Source: Victivallales bacterium
GTDB lineage: Bacteria; Verrucomicrobiota; Lentisphaeria; Victivallales; Victivallaceae
Assembly (NCBI GenBank): GCA_031261965.1
Contig: JAISIP010000030.1
Coordinates: 1 to 54,320 of the forward strand
DNA: 54,320 nt
Direction of reading: 5' to 3'
The position numbers and the translations under genes were made by a program. Positions 1 through 9,984 of the stretch are shown piece after piece. The notes beneath the pieces are model-generated. The model did not search any database. It had not been told where the DNA came from and saw only the letters and a list, made by a program, of their open reading frames with translations. Position 1 is the stretch's first letter, and each line of letters begins with the position of its first letter.

Positions 1-119
1 GTATGCGCGACTTTGCGCGTATCTGGTTAACTCTATGTTAGCCAGATACTTGCAAAATCGCACCTCCAAATTACGACTCTATCGATTTTTTAACTCAAGC
101 CAGTTTTTAGAGATACCCT
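1..119. repeat. Family-1 palindromic element, truncated by window edge
   Basis: Ends in CCAGTTTTTAGAGATACCCT (100-119); contains GTATCTGGTTAAC-TCTAT-GTTAGCCAGATAC hairpin; closely matches copies at 12288-12456 and 47221-47389. Confidence 0.9.
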
Positions 120-249
120 CAATTTTTTGTCATGATTTTATCTGCGATTGGACTTGAAAAGCTCATCAGACCACATTATTATAATAAACATGGAAAAGAA
201 GTTCTTTACAAGGAACTTTTGATATTTTTTCATCTTTTACGGGGAATAC

Positions 250-1011
250 ATGCAAAATCGCGCCGGAGTCATCATGGCAGGGGAGAGCAATCTCGGATTG
301 CGTCGAAGACGCAACGAGGACAATTTTTGTTGCTTTATCCCGCCCAAACGCGACAATGCCCTATCGGTTGTCGCCGACGGTGTCGGCGGACATGCGGACG
401 GCGGAATCGCAAGTTTGGTCTGTTGCCGCGATCTATCTGAAGCGTTTCGCGATTGGCCGCAGAATAAAACCATGCCGATCGAAGACACGGCAAATTTTTT
501 GCGTAACACCATCAAGGCAATCAACAAAAAAATTTTTGATCGCAACTATTTTGAACAGGTAAAACGCCCCATGTCCACAACTATTGTAAGCGCGGTGTTC
601 AGTCGCGAAACGGTTCTTTTGGCAAGTGCCGGAGATAGCAGGATGTATGAATTTCATCCCGACAACGGCTTGGTGCAACTTACTACGGATCACTCATTTT
701 CGGCTGAATTCGCCCGTGAACACGGATTTTTGCCGCCGGGTTTAAAAGTCTCAAAAAATCTGATTGCCCGCGCCGTTGGTCCGCGTTCCGATCTCGAGCC
801 GGAGATTCATATTTTGCCGCGTCGCCGAGAGAGCCGCTTTTTGCTCTGCTCGGACGGAGTTTCGGGGTTTGTCTCGTCCGAACTCCTCGCCGATATTATA
901 TCGGAGGCGGAAAATCCGCGCCAGGCGGTCGGGCAGATTATGCGCAGCGTCCTCTTAACCGGAGCGAGGGACAATATCACCGCACTGGCCGTATTCCCCG
1001 ATTTTGAGTAA
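250..1011 (+). CDS. PP2C-family serine/threonine protein phosphatase (start may be 274)
   Basis: Motifs RRNEDNF, VVADGVGGHADGG, SAGDSRMYEF, LLCSDGVSG, GARDNITALAV. Confidence 0.9.
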   Translation: MQNRAGVIMAGESNLGLRRRRNEDNFCCFIPPKRDNALSVVADGVGGHADGGIASLVCCRDLSEAFRDWPQNKTMPIEDTANFLRNTIKAINKKIFDRNYFEQVKRPMSTTIVSAVFSRETVLLASAGDSRMYEFHPDNGLVQLTTDHSFSAEFAREHGFLPPGLKVSKNLIARAVGPRSDLEPEIHILPRRRESRFLLCSDGVSGFVSSELLADIISEAENPRQAVGQIMRSVLLTGARDNITALAVFPDFE

Positions 1012-1021
1012 GGAGTAAGAC

Positions 1022-1981
1022 ATGGCGTTGTTGGAAGTGGAGAATCTAAAAGTTCACTACCCGGTTCGCGGCGGACTTTTTCACCCCAAACGTTTTGTCC
1101 GGGCGGTGGACGGCGTGACGTTTTCGATCAATGCCGGTGAAACGGTCGGCTTGGTCGGGGAGTCGGGTTGCGGCAAAAGCACTCTGGGCCGGGCGTTGGT
1201 AAGGTTGGAGAAGCCGATCTCAGGGCAAGTGCGGCTAAACGGTCGGGACATGAGTTTGCTAAAAGGCAAAGAGTTGCGCCGCGAAAGAAAAAATTTTCAG
1301 ATGATTTTTCAGGATCCTTACGGCTCACTGAATCCGCGTTTGACGGTCTTTTCGGCACTGGACGAGGTGTTGGAGCTGCATTTTAACTTTTCCAAAGCGG
1401 AACGCCGAGCAAGAGCTGTTGAGTTGCTCGACCGGGTGGGACTTTCTTCCGATGCACTTGACCGCTATGCCCATGAATTTTCCGGCGGACAACGGCAACG
1501 CATCGGCATTGCGCGTGCGTTGGCGGCCGAACCGGCGTTGATTGTCGCCGACGAGCCGGTTTCGGCACTGGATGTCAGCGTCCAGTCCGCAATCATAAAT
1601 TTGCTTGAAGATATTCAAAATTCAACCAATACCGCGTTTCTTTTTATCGCTCACGATCTGGCGGTGGTGGAGCATATTTCGGCGCGAATTATAGTAATGT
1701 ACCTCGGTAAAATCGTCGAATCAGCCCCGGCACGTGAACTTGTGGCGAAACCGCTTCACCCTTATACAAAAATTTTGCTCTCAGCGGTTCCGACGGTTGA
1801 GCGGACAAAGAAGAAGCGGATTGTGCCGTCCGGCGATGTGCCTTCACCGCTTAATCCGCCCTTGGGATGTCCGTTTCATCCGCGTTGTCCGATCGCGAAG
1901 GAGCGTTGCAAAGTTGAAGCTCCAATCCCGGTATCTGTGGGCGAAAACGGGAGACTTTGCAGTTGTTTTTATGCGTTTTGA
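1022..1981 (+). CDS. Oligopeptide/dipeptide ABC transporter ATP-binding protein (OppF/DppF family)
   Basis: Walker A GESGCGKSTLG, signature EFSGGQRQRIGIARAL, C-terminal oligopeptide-type CPFHPRCP motif. Confidence 0.93.
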   Translation: MALLEVENLKVHYPVRGGLFHPKRFVRAVDGVTFSINAGETVGLVGESGCGKSTLGRALVRLEKPISGQVRLNGRDMSLLKGKELRRERKNFQMIFQDPYGSLNPRLTVFSALDEVLELHFNFSKAERRARAVELLDRVGLSSDALDRYAHEFSGGQRQRIGIARALAAEPALIVADEPVSALDVSVQSAIINLLEDIQNSTNTAFLFIAHDLAVVEHISARIIVMYLGKIVESAPARELVAKPLHPYTKILLSAVPTVERTKKKRIVPSGDVPSPLNPPLGCPFHPRCPIAKERCKVEAPIPVSVGENGRLCSCFYAF

Positions 1982-2022
1982 AGCTCTTTTAAGTAAAATT
2001 ACTGTTTTTTTATCGTAAAAAT

Positions 2023-2050
2023 TTGCAAAATTATTGACTGGTAGTATATT
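2023..2050 (+). promoter_or_regulatory. Candidate sigma70-type promoter for FHA gene
   Basis: TTGCAA-N16-TATATT about 90 bp upstream of the CDS. Confidence 0.4.
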
Positions 2051-2139
2051 TCGATAAGAGTTGGTTCTTTTACGGAATCAAAATAGAGGTATCCCAAGAG
2101 AGTGTCAACAACTGAAACTCACAAGGATGGATTAAAAAT

Positions 2140-2673
2140 ATGGCGGACTATCCGAAACTGACGGTTCTTTATGAAAAGCTGCGTGGCAAAGTCTTCGAGC
2201 TAAATAAGGATCAGATGACTATTGGTCGTCGTGACGGGAATGATATTGTCATCAAAGACGCCAGCCTCAGCGGACATCATGCGGATATTATTCGGACACT
2301 TCGCGATGGCAAAACCGTTTATCTGATTAAAGACAATGACAGCACCAACGGAACACGGGTCAACAATATCCCGGTCACGGAGCAGGAACTGAAGAACTCC
2401 GACATCATCCTTTTCGGCGGAGTTGAAGTTTTGTTCGACAGCAATGACGGAGCAGAAACCCAGGTGGGTAACACCACCGTGACGATTGATATTTCTCAAC
2501 TTGACAGCACGATTTCGACCGTCCCGCGTATGAACAGTCTTGATCCGTTTGCCGGAACTGTTGACAAAAAAAGCATTATGCTGCATCGGATAATGCTCGG
2601 GATTTACGCGCTTCTCGCACTTGGGATTCTCGCGGTGGTGGGATTCCTTATTTATAACATTATAAAAATGTAA
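2140..2673 (+). CDS. FHA-domain protein with C-terminal transmembrane segment
   Basis: TIGRRDGNDIVIKDASLSGHHADI...NDSTNGTRVNN FHA core; hydrophobic C-terminus. Confidence 0.88.
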   Translation: MADYPKLTVLYEKLRGKVFELNKDQMTIGRRDGNDIVIKDASLSGHHADIIRTLRDGKTVYLIKDNDSTNGTRVNNIPVTEQELKNSDIILFGGVEVLFDSNDGAETQVGNTTVTIDISQLDSTISTVPRMNSLDPFAGTVDKKSIMLHRIMLGIYALLALGILAVVGFLIYNIIKM

Positions 2674-2680
2674 GACACCC

Positions 2681-2726
2681 GAGCTGATTGCAAAAAAACG
2701 AACCCCAATAGTTTTGCAATCAGCTC
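2681..2726. repeat. Family-2 minimal inverted repeat (TIR-only remnant)
   Basis: GAGCTGATTGCAAAA...TTTTGCAATCAGCTC, 15 bp perfect inverted repeat. Confidence 0.75.
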
Positions 2727-2827
2727 ACCCGTAAAAGATGCATCGGAATCCGCCGGGTGCTGAAGTATCCGGCGGATTGTTTGTCTAAAACGGGTCATAA
2801 GTTTTGACCCGGAACGAAAGTAACTGT

Positions 2828-4936
2828 ATGAACAACGATTTGAATTGTCACAGAGCCAATCCTCAAATATGGCATAAAGAAATAGTTCGCAAAATGGCGA
2901 ACAGCGACAAGCCGGGACGCGACCCGCTTGGCGAAAACAGCAAACGCAATTTGAATAAAGAGCGCAAAGCGCCGCAACGCTCAAGCCGGGCGGCACTGGT
3001 CTGGTTGATGCTTTTTCTCGCCTTGACAAGTTTGCTGTTGTTCAAAGGGTACGGTCCGACGCAAACCGCGGATTTTTCGCAAAGCGAATTCGAGCGAAAA
3101 CTTGCCGACAAGGCGATCGTTTCGGTCGAGTTGACCTACGAAAACGGCGATGTTATGGTTGGCGAAGGTGTCTTTCGCCAACCGCTGTCAACGGTAAAAC
3201 CATCGGCTAATACGCCGAGCCAATCCCCGCAACCGACCTCCGGCGATACTCGCATGAGTTCCGGCACACACTTCAAGACTCGGGTGGTCTACACCAACGA
3301 TCTTGCCAAACTGTTGCAGCTTAGCGAAGCAAATGTAGTTATAAAGCCAAACAACTCGGGATTCTGGAATTTTATTTTAATCGGGATTTTGCCGCTGGTG
3401 TTGCTAATCGCGTTTATTTATTTCTTTTCGATGCGCCAAATGCGTTCTTCGGGACGCGGCGCGATGGATTTCGGCAGAAGCAAGGCGCGGATGATTCCTC
3501 CGGATGAGTTAAACGTCCATTTTGACGATATCGCCGGAGCGGACGAGGCAAAAGAAGAGATTCGCGAAATCGTCGATTATCTGAAAGATCCGTTGCGTTA
3601 TCAATTAGTCGGCGGTCAAATTCCCAAGGGGTGTCTCGTCGTCGGGGAGCCGGGGACGGGTAAAACCTTGATCGCCAAGGCGGTGGCTTGCGAAGCCGGA
3701 GTGCCGTTCTTCTCGATCAGCGGCTCGGATTTTGTCGAAATGTTTGTCGGCGTCGGCGCAAGCCGGGTCAGGGATATGTTCGATCAGGCACGCAAAAATA
3801 TGCCGTGTTTGATTTTTATTGATGAAATCGACGCAGTCGGTCGGTCCCGTTTTTCCGGCTGGGGCGGAGGGCATGATGAACGCGAGCAAACGCTCAACGC
3901 CATGCTTGTTGAAATGGACGGGTTGGAGAGTCGCAACGGCGTTATCGTGCTTGCGGCGACCAACCGCCCCGACGTGCTTGACCCGGCGTTGTTGCGACCG
4001 GGGCGTTTTGATCGTCAAGTGGTGATGGACTTGCCAGACATTGTCGGGCGCCGCCAGATTCTCGATGTGCATGTCAAAAAAATCAAGGTGGATTCTTCGG
4101 TTGATCTCGATGTCATGGCGCGAACCACTCCGGGATTCAGCGGGGCGGATTTGGCAAATCTTTGCAACGAGGCCGCACTTTTGGCGGCGCGTTACAATCG
4201 CGAAGCGGTCACTCAATCTGATATGGAAGAGGCGCGGGACAAGGTCAGTTACGGTCGGGAGCGGCGCAGTCGCCGGATCACCGAACGAGAACGCAAGCTC
4301 ACCGCCTATCACGAGGCGGGACACGCCTTGGTCGCGTTGCACAATCCACATGCCACGCCGTTGCACAAAGTTACGATTATTCCACGCGGTCAGGCGTATC
4401 TCGGCGCGACGTTCTCAATGCCCAAAGAGGACTCATATACCCGGAGCAAACTTGAGCTTCAGGCAGATATGGAAATGAGCATGGGCGGACGCGCCGCCGA
4501 GGAAATTATCATCGGCGATGTGACCACCGGGGCGGCAAGCGACATCAATCATGTCACCCATATTGCCCGGTTGATGGTTTGTATGTACGGCATGAGCGAC
4601 AAGCTCGGTGCGATCAAGTACGGAAACTTCCCGGCTCACCCGCATATGCCGTTTGACGCTTCGCCGGAAGAGACGGTCAGCCCCGAAACGGCGCGTGAAG
4701 TTGATCTTGAGATCCGTCGGCTTTCGCAAAACGCCATGCAAAGTGCCCGCGATTGTCTGACCAAATACCGCGATGAACTCGAAAAACTCGCACAAGCGTT
4801 GCTTAAACGCGAAACGATGTCGATCGATGAAATCAACGAACTGCTTGGCTACGAAAAAAATCCTGCCGATTCTGAGTGCCCGGAACAAACGTTGCGTCCC
4901 TCCGAAGATGATGAATCTGCCGGCGAAAGCCTTTAG
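2828..4936 (+). CDS. ftsH: ATP-dependent zinc metalloprotease FtsH
   Basis: [33 protein letters not shown] zinc-binding motif, N-terminal TM segments. Confidence 0.96.
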   Translation: MNNDLNCHRANPQIWHKEIVRKMANSDKPGRDPLGENSKRNLNKERKAPQRSSRAALVWLMLFLALTSLLLFKGYGPTQTADFSQSEFERKLADKAIVSVELTYENGDVMVGEGVFRQPLSTVKPSANTPSQSPQPTSGDTRMSSGTHFKTRVVYTNDLAKLLQLSEANVVIKPNNSGFWNFILIGILPLVLLIAFIYFFSMRQMRSSGRGAMDFGRSKARMIPPDELNVHFDDIAGADEAKEEIREIVDYLKDPLRYQLVGGQIPKGCLVVGEPGTGKTLIAKAVACEAGVPFFSISGSDFVEMFVGVGASRVRDMFDQARKNMPCLIFIDEIDAVGRSRFSGWGGGHDEREQTLNAMLVEMDGLESRNGVIVLAATNRPDVLDPALLRPGRFDRQVVMDLPDIVGRRQILDVHVKKIKVDSSVDLDVMARTTPGFSGADLANLCNEAALLAARYNREAVTQSDMEEARDKVSYGRERRSRRITERERKLTAYHEAGHALVALHNPHATPLHKVTIIPRGQAYLGATFSMPKEDSYTRSKLELQADMEMSMGGRAAEEIIIGDVTTGAASDINHVTHIARLMVCMYGMSDKLGAIKYGNFPAHPHMPFDASPEETVSPETAREVDLEIRRLSQNAMQSARDCLTKYRDELEKLAQALLKRETMSIDEINELLGYEKNPADSECPEQTLRPSEDDESAGESL

Positions 4937-5216
4937 GGCGACATCTGACGGAACACTGCTCAGTTGCCGGGTTCAACCCGGCGCATCGCGCAGTGGATTA
5001 GCCGGAGCATACGGAGAAGAGCGAATTAAAATCGCGCTTTCATCGCCCCCGGTGGATGGCAAGGCGAATCAGGAGCTTTGCCGTTTGTTAGCTGAATATT
5101 GCGGTGTAAGCAAAGGGGCGGTCGAAGTAATTGGCGGTAAAGTTAGTCGAGACAAGGTGGTAAAAATCTTCGGAATTACTCCCGATGTACTCCAAAAGTT
5201 ATTAGAATCACTCTAA
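4908..5216 (+). CDS. DUF167/YggU-family protein
   Basis: RVQPGASRSGLAG...PPVDGKANQELCRLLA; overlaps the ftsH 3' end. Confidence 0.85.
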   Translation: MMNLPAKAFRATSDGTLLSCRVQPGASRSGLAGAYGEERIKIALSSPPVDGKANQELCRLLAEYCGVSKGAVEVIGGKVSRDKVVKIFGITPDVLQKLLESL

Positions 5217-5229
5217 AAAACATCTAAAA

Positions 5230-6441
5230 ATGAATCAAAAAGCAGTTATATTTCTCGCTGACGGCATGGCGGACGAGCCATTGGAAGAGTTGGGCGGCAA
5301 AACGCCGTTGGAAGCAGTCGAAACTCCGGCGATGGACTCCATTGCCCGGCGGGGCAAATCCGGCACGTTTTTGACCTTGCCGGAGGGGTTGCCGACCTCA
5401 TCCGATGTGGCGAATATGTCGGTTCTCGGATTGTATCCCGAGAAGAACTATCCCGGTCGCGGTCCGATTGAAGCGGTAAGCCAGGGAATTGTTTTAGCCG
5501 ACGACGATATTGCGTTTCGCTGCAATTTGGTGTATGTGTCAGATGACGGAGTTTTGCGGGATTATTCGGCGGGACATATCGATAACGAGACGGCGGCGAA
5601 ATTGATCGCCGAGTTGCAAGCGCAGTTTGGCAATGACGATATAACTTTTTATTCCGGAGTGAGTTATCGCAATTTATTGGTATTGCACGGCAAAAAATTC
5701 TCCGACAAGATCAACTATTTTAAGCCGGATTCATCGCAAGATACTCCGGTTGCCGAATTGGCACTGACTCCGGCGGATGATTCGCCGGAGGCGAAGTACA
5801 CGGTGGAATTTCTCACCCAGATTGGGGTGCTTACGGCGGCGTTTCTCGCAGCACATCCCCTGAACGCGGGGAAAGAGTCCCCGGCGAATTGCATTTGGCC
5901 GTGGAGTCCCGGTCACCGACCGAACTTACCGCAATTTGGCGAATACTATTCCGGGCGGCACGGCGCGATTATCAGCGCGGTGGATGTGGTCAAAGGGATC
6001 GGTAAATGCGCAAGAATGACCGTGGTCGAAATTCCGGGTGCAACCGGGTTTCTCGATACGAATTACGCCGGAAAAGTCAGTGCCGCGCTTGCCGCGCTGG
6101 TTGATCACGATTTGGTGTATATTCACGTTGAAGCGATCGACGAGTGTTCACATTTGGGGGACTTGAAGTTAAAAATGCAGGCGATTGTCGATTTCGACTC
6201 GCAAATTGTTGCCCCGGTGCTGAAGGCACTTGAGGGCAAACCGATTCGCTTTGCAGTTTTGCCGGATCACCCGGTACCGATTAAGTTGCGCAAACATACG
6301 CGAACCCCGGTGCCGGTCGCAATGTGCGGACCGGGGATTGAGTCGGACAATATCGAGCAGTTCAGCGAACAACTCGCCCCAACCGGAAAACTCGGCGACC
6401 TCAAAGGCGATGAACTCGTCAAAAAGCTGCTCGACTTATGA
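5230..6441 (+). CDS. Cofactor-independent phosphoglycerate mutase (ApgM type)
   Basis: FLADGMADEPLEELGGKTPLEA...SSDVANMSVLGLYPEKNYPGRGPIEA. Confidence 0.92.
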   Translation: MNQKAVIFLADGMADEPLEELGGKTPLEAVETPAMDSIARRGKSGTFLTLPEGLPTSSDVANMSVLGLYPEKNYPGRGPIEAVSQGIVLADDDIAFRCNLVYVSDDGVLRDYSAGHIDNETAAKLIAELQAQFGNDDITFYSGVSYRNLLVLHGKKFSDKINYFKPDSSQDTPVAELALTPADDSPEAKYTVEFLTQIGVLTAAFLAAHPLNAGKESPANCIWPWSPGHRPNLPQFGEYYSGRHGAIISAVDVVKGIGKCARMTVVEIPGATGFLDTNYAGKVSAALAALVDHDLVYIHVEAIDECSHLGDLKLKMQAIVDFDSQIVAPVLKALEGKPIRFAVLPDHPVPIKLRKHTRTPVPVAMCGPGIESDNIEQFSEQLAPTGKLGDLKGDELVKKLLDL

Positions 6442-6452
6442 TTGAGCTCTAT

Positions 6453-6502
6453 TCCCTCTAAAAACCGGAAACTTGGCTAAAAACTGCCACTTAGGGATAC
6501 CT
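6453..6502. repeat. Family-1 remnant (interior deleted)
   Basis: TCCCTCTAAAAACCGGAAACTTGGCTAAAAACTGCCACTTAGGGATACCTT matches both ends of the family-1 element. Confidence 0.7.
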
Positions 6503-7109
6503 TATCGAGAAACTCCTGAAGTTTTGCCGGGTCGTGCAACTCCTCGGCTTCCGCACTCGGCAGATCGGGGTGAGATTGCAACCATGCCGAAGCGAAAAAT
6601 CCGGGTGCGTACCCGGTGATCGTCTCTTGGTTATGCACCGACACGCGCATTCCGCACGAGGGGGACTTCGCCTTGAAGACGAATCCGGCAAGAGGTGGCA
6701 ATTTCGCCACTTTGCAGCGGCAAAAATCGCGGTAAGTGTTACTTAAATCATCCCGACTGTTGACTTTTCGCAAGCTCGGATTCTCCGGGTCGCCCTCTAG
6801 TTGAATTGATTCACGCGGAGTCGGCAACCCAAATGCTGTTTCGGGGCAAATCGGAACCCAGTCGATTTGCTTTGACAACTCCCCGGCAAAGAGCAAATCA
6901 AGCTTATTTTGCCCGTCGTAACGCACCGGGCAACCCAGCAAGCAGGCACTGATTCCTACTTTTGGTTTTTGACTCCCTCTAAGAACTGGAAACTTGGTAA
7001 AAAAACACATCTCGCAAAATCGCACCTTCAAATTGCGCATCTGCCAATTTTGTAACTCAAGCCAGTTTTTAAAGATACCCTCAAGCCATTTTTTACAGGA
7101 AGCTTTCAT
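6477..7109 (-). CDS. DUF523-family protein with in-frame family-1 insertion near its N-terminus
   Basis: KVGISACLLGCPVRYDGQNK core; ATG at 7109 overlaps cobS stop (ATGA); N-terminal codons lie in the repeat. Confidence 0.85.
   Translation of the reverse strand: MKASCKKWLEGIFKNWLELQNWQMRNLKVRFCEMCFFTKFPVLRGSQKPKVGISACLLGCPVRYDGQNKLDLLFAGELSKQIDWVPICPETAFGLPTPRESIQLEGDPENPSLRKVNSRDDLSNTYRDFCRCKVAKLPPLAGFVFKAKSPSCGMRVSVHNQETITGYAPGFFASAWLQSHPDLPSAEAEELHDPAKLQEFLDKVSLSGSF
6973..7081. repeat. Family-1 palindromic element (109 bp derivative lacking internal hairpin)
   Basis: TCCCTCTAAGAACTGG...CCAGTTTTTAAAGATACCCT. Confidence 0.88.
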
Positions 7110-7831
7110 AGCGCAACTACCACTAAAGTTAAAAGTTCGCAAAGTTCCTCAAAGCCACCGATCGTGTCCCCGGTCGCTCCTCCGATGACACGTTTGGTAA
7201 CGCCGCTCCAAAGCCATGCAAAAAGGATAAGCCAAATCGGCAGTAGCACCCCGGATATGCCCAAAAAACACCAGCCGGCAAAGGCGGGGAGCAACCATGC
7301 GAGTATCACTCCGTTAACCGGTTTATTTTTAAACCAAATCGCCCCTTTGCCGTCCGATCTGGCATAACGGCTCATAGCGATGTAAAAAACGATGCCGGAC
7401 CGTCCGGCAAGCATCATCAAGGCGATCGCAGGGGGGACAAGACCCGGTGAAATCGAGGCAAAAAGTGTAAATTTCAGCCCAAGCACCCCGAAAATTGCCG
7501 CAACTCCCATCGTGCCGACATGGCTGTCACGCATAATTTCAAGCTTACGTTCGCGGGATTGACCCGACAAGAAACCGTCGGCGGTGTCCGATAGTCCGTC
7601 AAGGTGCAGAGCTTTGGTCAACACCTCCGGCAACAGCACCAGCAACATCGCAGTTGGAAGTATCGGACAATAACGTTGCAACAATAGCGCGACCGCAAGA
7701 AACAATGCGCCAAACAACGCGCCGACCACCGGGAAAAAGTTGTGCGACTTGCCCAACTCCGACTCGGTCGGGTTGAATTTTCCCAGCGGAATAATGCTCA
7801 ACATTGAAATCGCGGCAAAAAAAGTTCGCAT
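7106..7831 (-). CDS. cobS: Adenosylcobinamide-GDP ribazoletransferase
   Basis: FPVVGALFGALF..., LHLDGLSDTADGFLSG motif. Confidence 0.93.
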   Translation of the reverse strand: MRTFFAAISMLSIIPLGKFNPTESELGKSHNFFPVVGALFGALFLAVALLLQRYCPILPTAMLLVLLPEVLTKALHLDGLSDTADGFLSGQSRERKLEIMRDSHVGTMGVAAIFGVLGLKFTLFASISPGLVPPAIALMMLAGRSGIVFYIAMSRYARSDGKGAIWFKNKPVNGVILAWLLPAFAGWCFLGISGVLLPIWLILFAWLWSGVTKRVIGGATGDTIGGFEELCELLTLVVVAL

Positions 7832-7832
7832 C

Positions 7833-8903
7833 TTAGCTTAACCCCTCCTCGGTCACTTGAGCCTCGTTAAATGTGGTCATTTCGCTCATAATCGCGCTTG
7901 CCGCGTCTAATAAATGCAACGCCAACGCCGCGCCGGTACCCTCGCCCAAACGCATTCCCAGATCGAGCAACGGCTGTTTGCCGAGCAGTTTCGCCATCGC
8001 CGCATGTCCCGGCTCGGCACTGCCGTGACCAAGAATCATATAATCGCAGGATTGCGGGCAAAGTTGTGCGGCAATCAACGCCCCCGCGCTGGAAATAAAG
8101 CCATCAATCACTGTCGGCTTGCGCATTTGAGCCGCGCCGAGAATCACCCCGGCAATGCCGCCGATTTCAAAACCGCCGACTTTGGCAAGCAGATCAATTC
8201 CGTCTGTCGGGTCGGGTCGGTTCAGAGTAATTCCGCGCCGAATGACTTGTGCTTTATGACGTAATTTCGCCGGGTCAAGTCCTGCTCCCCGTCCGACAAA
8301 TAAAGTCGGGTCACTTGCGCCGGCGAGCACCGATACAATCGCCGAAGCCGGAGAAGTGTTGCCAATGCCCATTTCGCCAACGGCAAAAACATCGACTTGA
8401 GCGGCAAACTTTTGCGCAATATTGATTCCCCCTTCGATTGCGGCTGTCGCCTGATCGCGACTCATCGCCGGACCGACCGAAAAATCGGCGGTTCCTCTGG
8501 CGATTTTGCAATCGATTAGCCGATTTGCCGCGACTAAATCCGAAAGGTCGGCATCAACTCCCATATCCACGAGCGTCACGTGAGCGTTTGCCTCCTTGGC
8601 AAGCACATTGATTCCGCCGCCGCCATGGGCGAAGTTGCGGACCATTTGTGTAGTAACGCACGACGGTTGCGGGCAAACTCCTTGCCGGACAATGCCGTGA
8701 TCGCCGGCTAACAGCACAATTTCTTTTCGTGCGGTTTTGAATTTCAAGTTCCCGGTCATGGCGGCGAGATCCTCCGCCAAATCCAGCAAACGCCCCAACG
8801 CCCGGCGCGGCATGGTCAAGGTGTCGATATAAATTCGCGCTTCTTCGCGGATTTGCGCATCGGCGGGCTTGATCGCATCGATAGTTTTATACAGTAAACT
8901 CAT
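7833..8903 (-). CDS. cobT: Nicotinate-nucleotide--dimethylbenzimidazole phosphoribosyltransferase
   Basis: LAGDHGIVRQGV, FAHGGGGINVLA, GEMGIGNTSPASA. Confidence 0.95.
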   Translation of the reverse strand: MSLLYKTIDAIKPADAQIREEARIYIDTLTMPRRALGRLLDLAEDLAAMTGNLKFKTARKEIVLLAGDHGIVRQGVCPQPSCVTTQMVRNFAHGGGGINVLAKEANAHVTLVDMGVDADLSDLVAANRLIDCKIARGTADFSVGPAMSRDQATAAIEGGINIAQKFAAQVDVFAVGEMGIGNTSPASAIVSVLAGASDPTLFVGRGAGLDPAKLRHKAQVIRRGITLNRPDPTDGIDLLAKVGGFEIGGIAGVILGAAQMRKPTVIDGFISSAGALIAAQLCPQSCDYMILGHGSAEPGHAAMAKLLGKQPLLDLGMRLGEGTGAALALHLLDAASAIMSEMTTFNEAQVTEEGLS

Positions 8904-9433
8904 TTGATTCTCCGAGCTATGCCGACTACACAAAAATAGACCTCGTCGGCAGCTTCCGCCACAATTTGGGCGCAACGCCCGGATAAATCGCGAAAACGGC
9001 GGGCAAGCGGAGTCTCCGGCACGATCCCAAGCCCGACTTCGTTGATCACCAACACCGCAAAGAGCGAATTTGCGCGTAAACTCTCGACTATTTCGCGGGT
9101 TTTTTTCGCCATTTGCGCTTCGGTAAAATCAGGATTTTTGTACAGCAAATTGTTGATCCAAAGCGTCAGACAATCGATCAAAACTCCGTTCGCTTTTCCG
9201 CTCTTAGCTTGATCGATAGCGGACAATAAATCGCACTCTTCCTCGATTGTGATCCAGTCGAAAGCATCGCGCCGCTCCCGGTGCAGACGCACCCGCTCTG
9301 CCATTTCAGAATCCAGCATCGGAGCGGTGGCGATATAGCAAACCTTATCGACGCATTCAAGCGATAATTTTTCCGCCAGAGAGCTTTTGCCGCTACGCGC
9401 CCCGCCGGTGATTAAGACAATCTTACTATTCAT
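8900..9433 (-). CDS. cobU: Adenosylcobinamide kinase / adenosylcobinamide-phosphate guanylyltransferase
   Basis: LITGGARSGKSSLAEKL, VLIDCLTLWINNLL, VINEVGLGIVPETPLARRFRDLSG. Confidence 0.95.
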   Translation of the reverse strand: MNSKIVLITGGARSGKSSLAEKLSLECVDKVCYIATAPMLDSEMAERVRLHRERRDAFDWITIEEECDLLSAIDQAKSGKANGVLIDCLTLWINNLLYKNPDFTEAQMAKKTREIVESLRANSLFAVLVINEVGLGIVPETPLARRFRDLSGRCAQIVAEAADEVYFCVVGIARRIK

Positions 9434-9435
9434 AA

Positions 9436-9984
9436 CTAACGCTCCATAATTGTCAACGATCCACGCGGGGGCAACACCTCGTATTGACGCTCCGGGGGGA
9501 TATTTTTCCAAGTCGAAATCATGCGCATAAGCACGCCTCCATGAGTGACCAGTGCCACGCGCTTAAATGATGAATGCAACAATTCTTTTATAAACTCATC
9601 TACCCGATTGGCAAATTCGGCGTAAGACTCCCCGCCGGGGAAAACCATTTGCATCGGTTGATTTGCCCAAATATCCAACTGTTTCGGGGTGGCTTTTTGG
9701 GTTATTTCATCAAAGCGCAGATTCTCCCAAAGACCGAAATCAATTTCGCGCAATCGCGGGTCGATTTTCGTTGGTGCTTTGTCGCTTTTAATTATCTCCA
9801 GGGTTTCGATTGCCCGGCGTAACGGACTGCAATAGAACATTTCTATATGGTACGATTCAAGGCTTTTGCGCAAATTTAGGCAATCGGCGCGACCTGATTG
9901 CGAAAGCGGCGCATCGGTGCTGCCGATAAAACGCTCCTGGTATGTTTCTTTTACTTCCCCGTGACGAATCAGTAAAATTTTCAT
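9436..9984 (-). CDS. Histidine phosphatase family protein, probable alpha-ribazole phosphatase (CobC type)
   Basis: LLIRHGEV, CSPLRRAIET, LVTHGGV; location in B12 operon. Confidence 0.85.
   Translation of the reverse strand: MKILLIRHGEVKETYQERFIGSTDAPLSQSGRADCLNLRKSLESYHIEMFYCSPLRRAIETLEIIKSDKAPTKIDPRLREIDFGLWENLRFDEITQKATPKQLDIWANQPMQMVFPGGESYAEFANRVDEFIKELLHSSFKRVALVTHGGVLMRMISTWKNIPPERQYEVLPPRGSLTIMER

Noticed and set aside
249-262. TGCAAAATCGCGCC at the PP2C start matching the family-1 interior (14 bp)
   Set aside because: Too short and lacks flanking element sequence; could be chance.
2681-2726. Hairpin between FHA gene and ftsH as an intrinsic terminator
   Set aside because: The arms are the family-2 TIRs and no T tract follows (CACCCGTAAAAG), so annotated as repeat.
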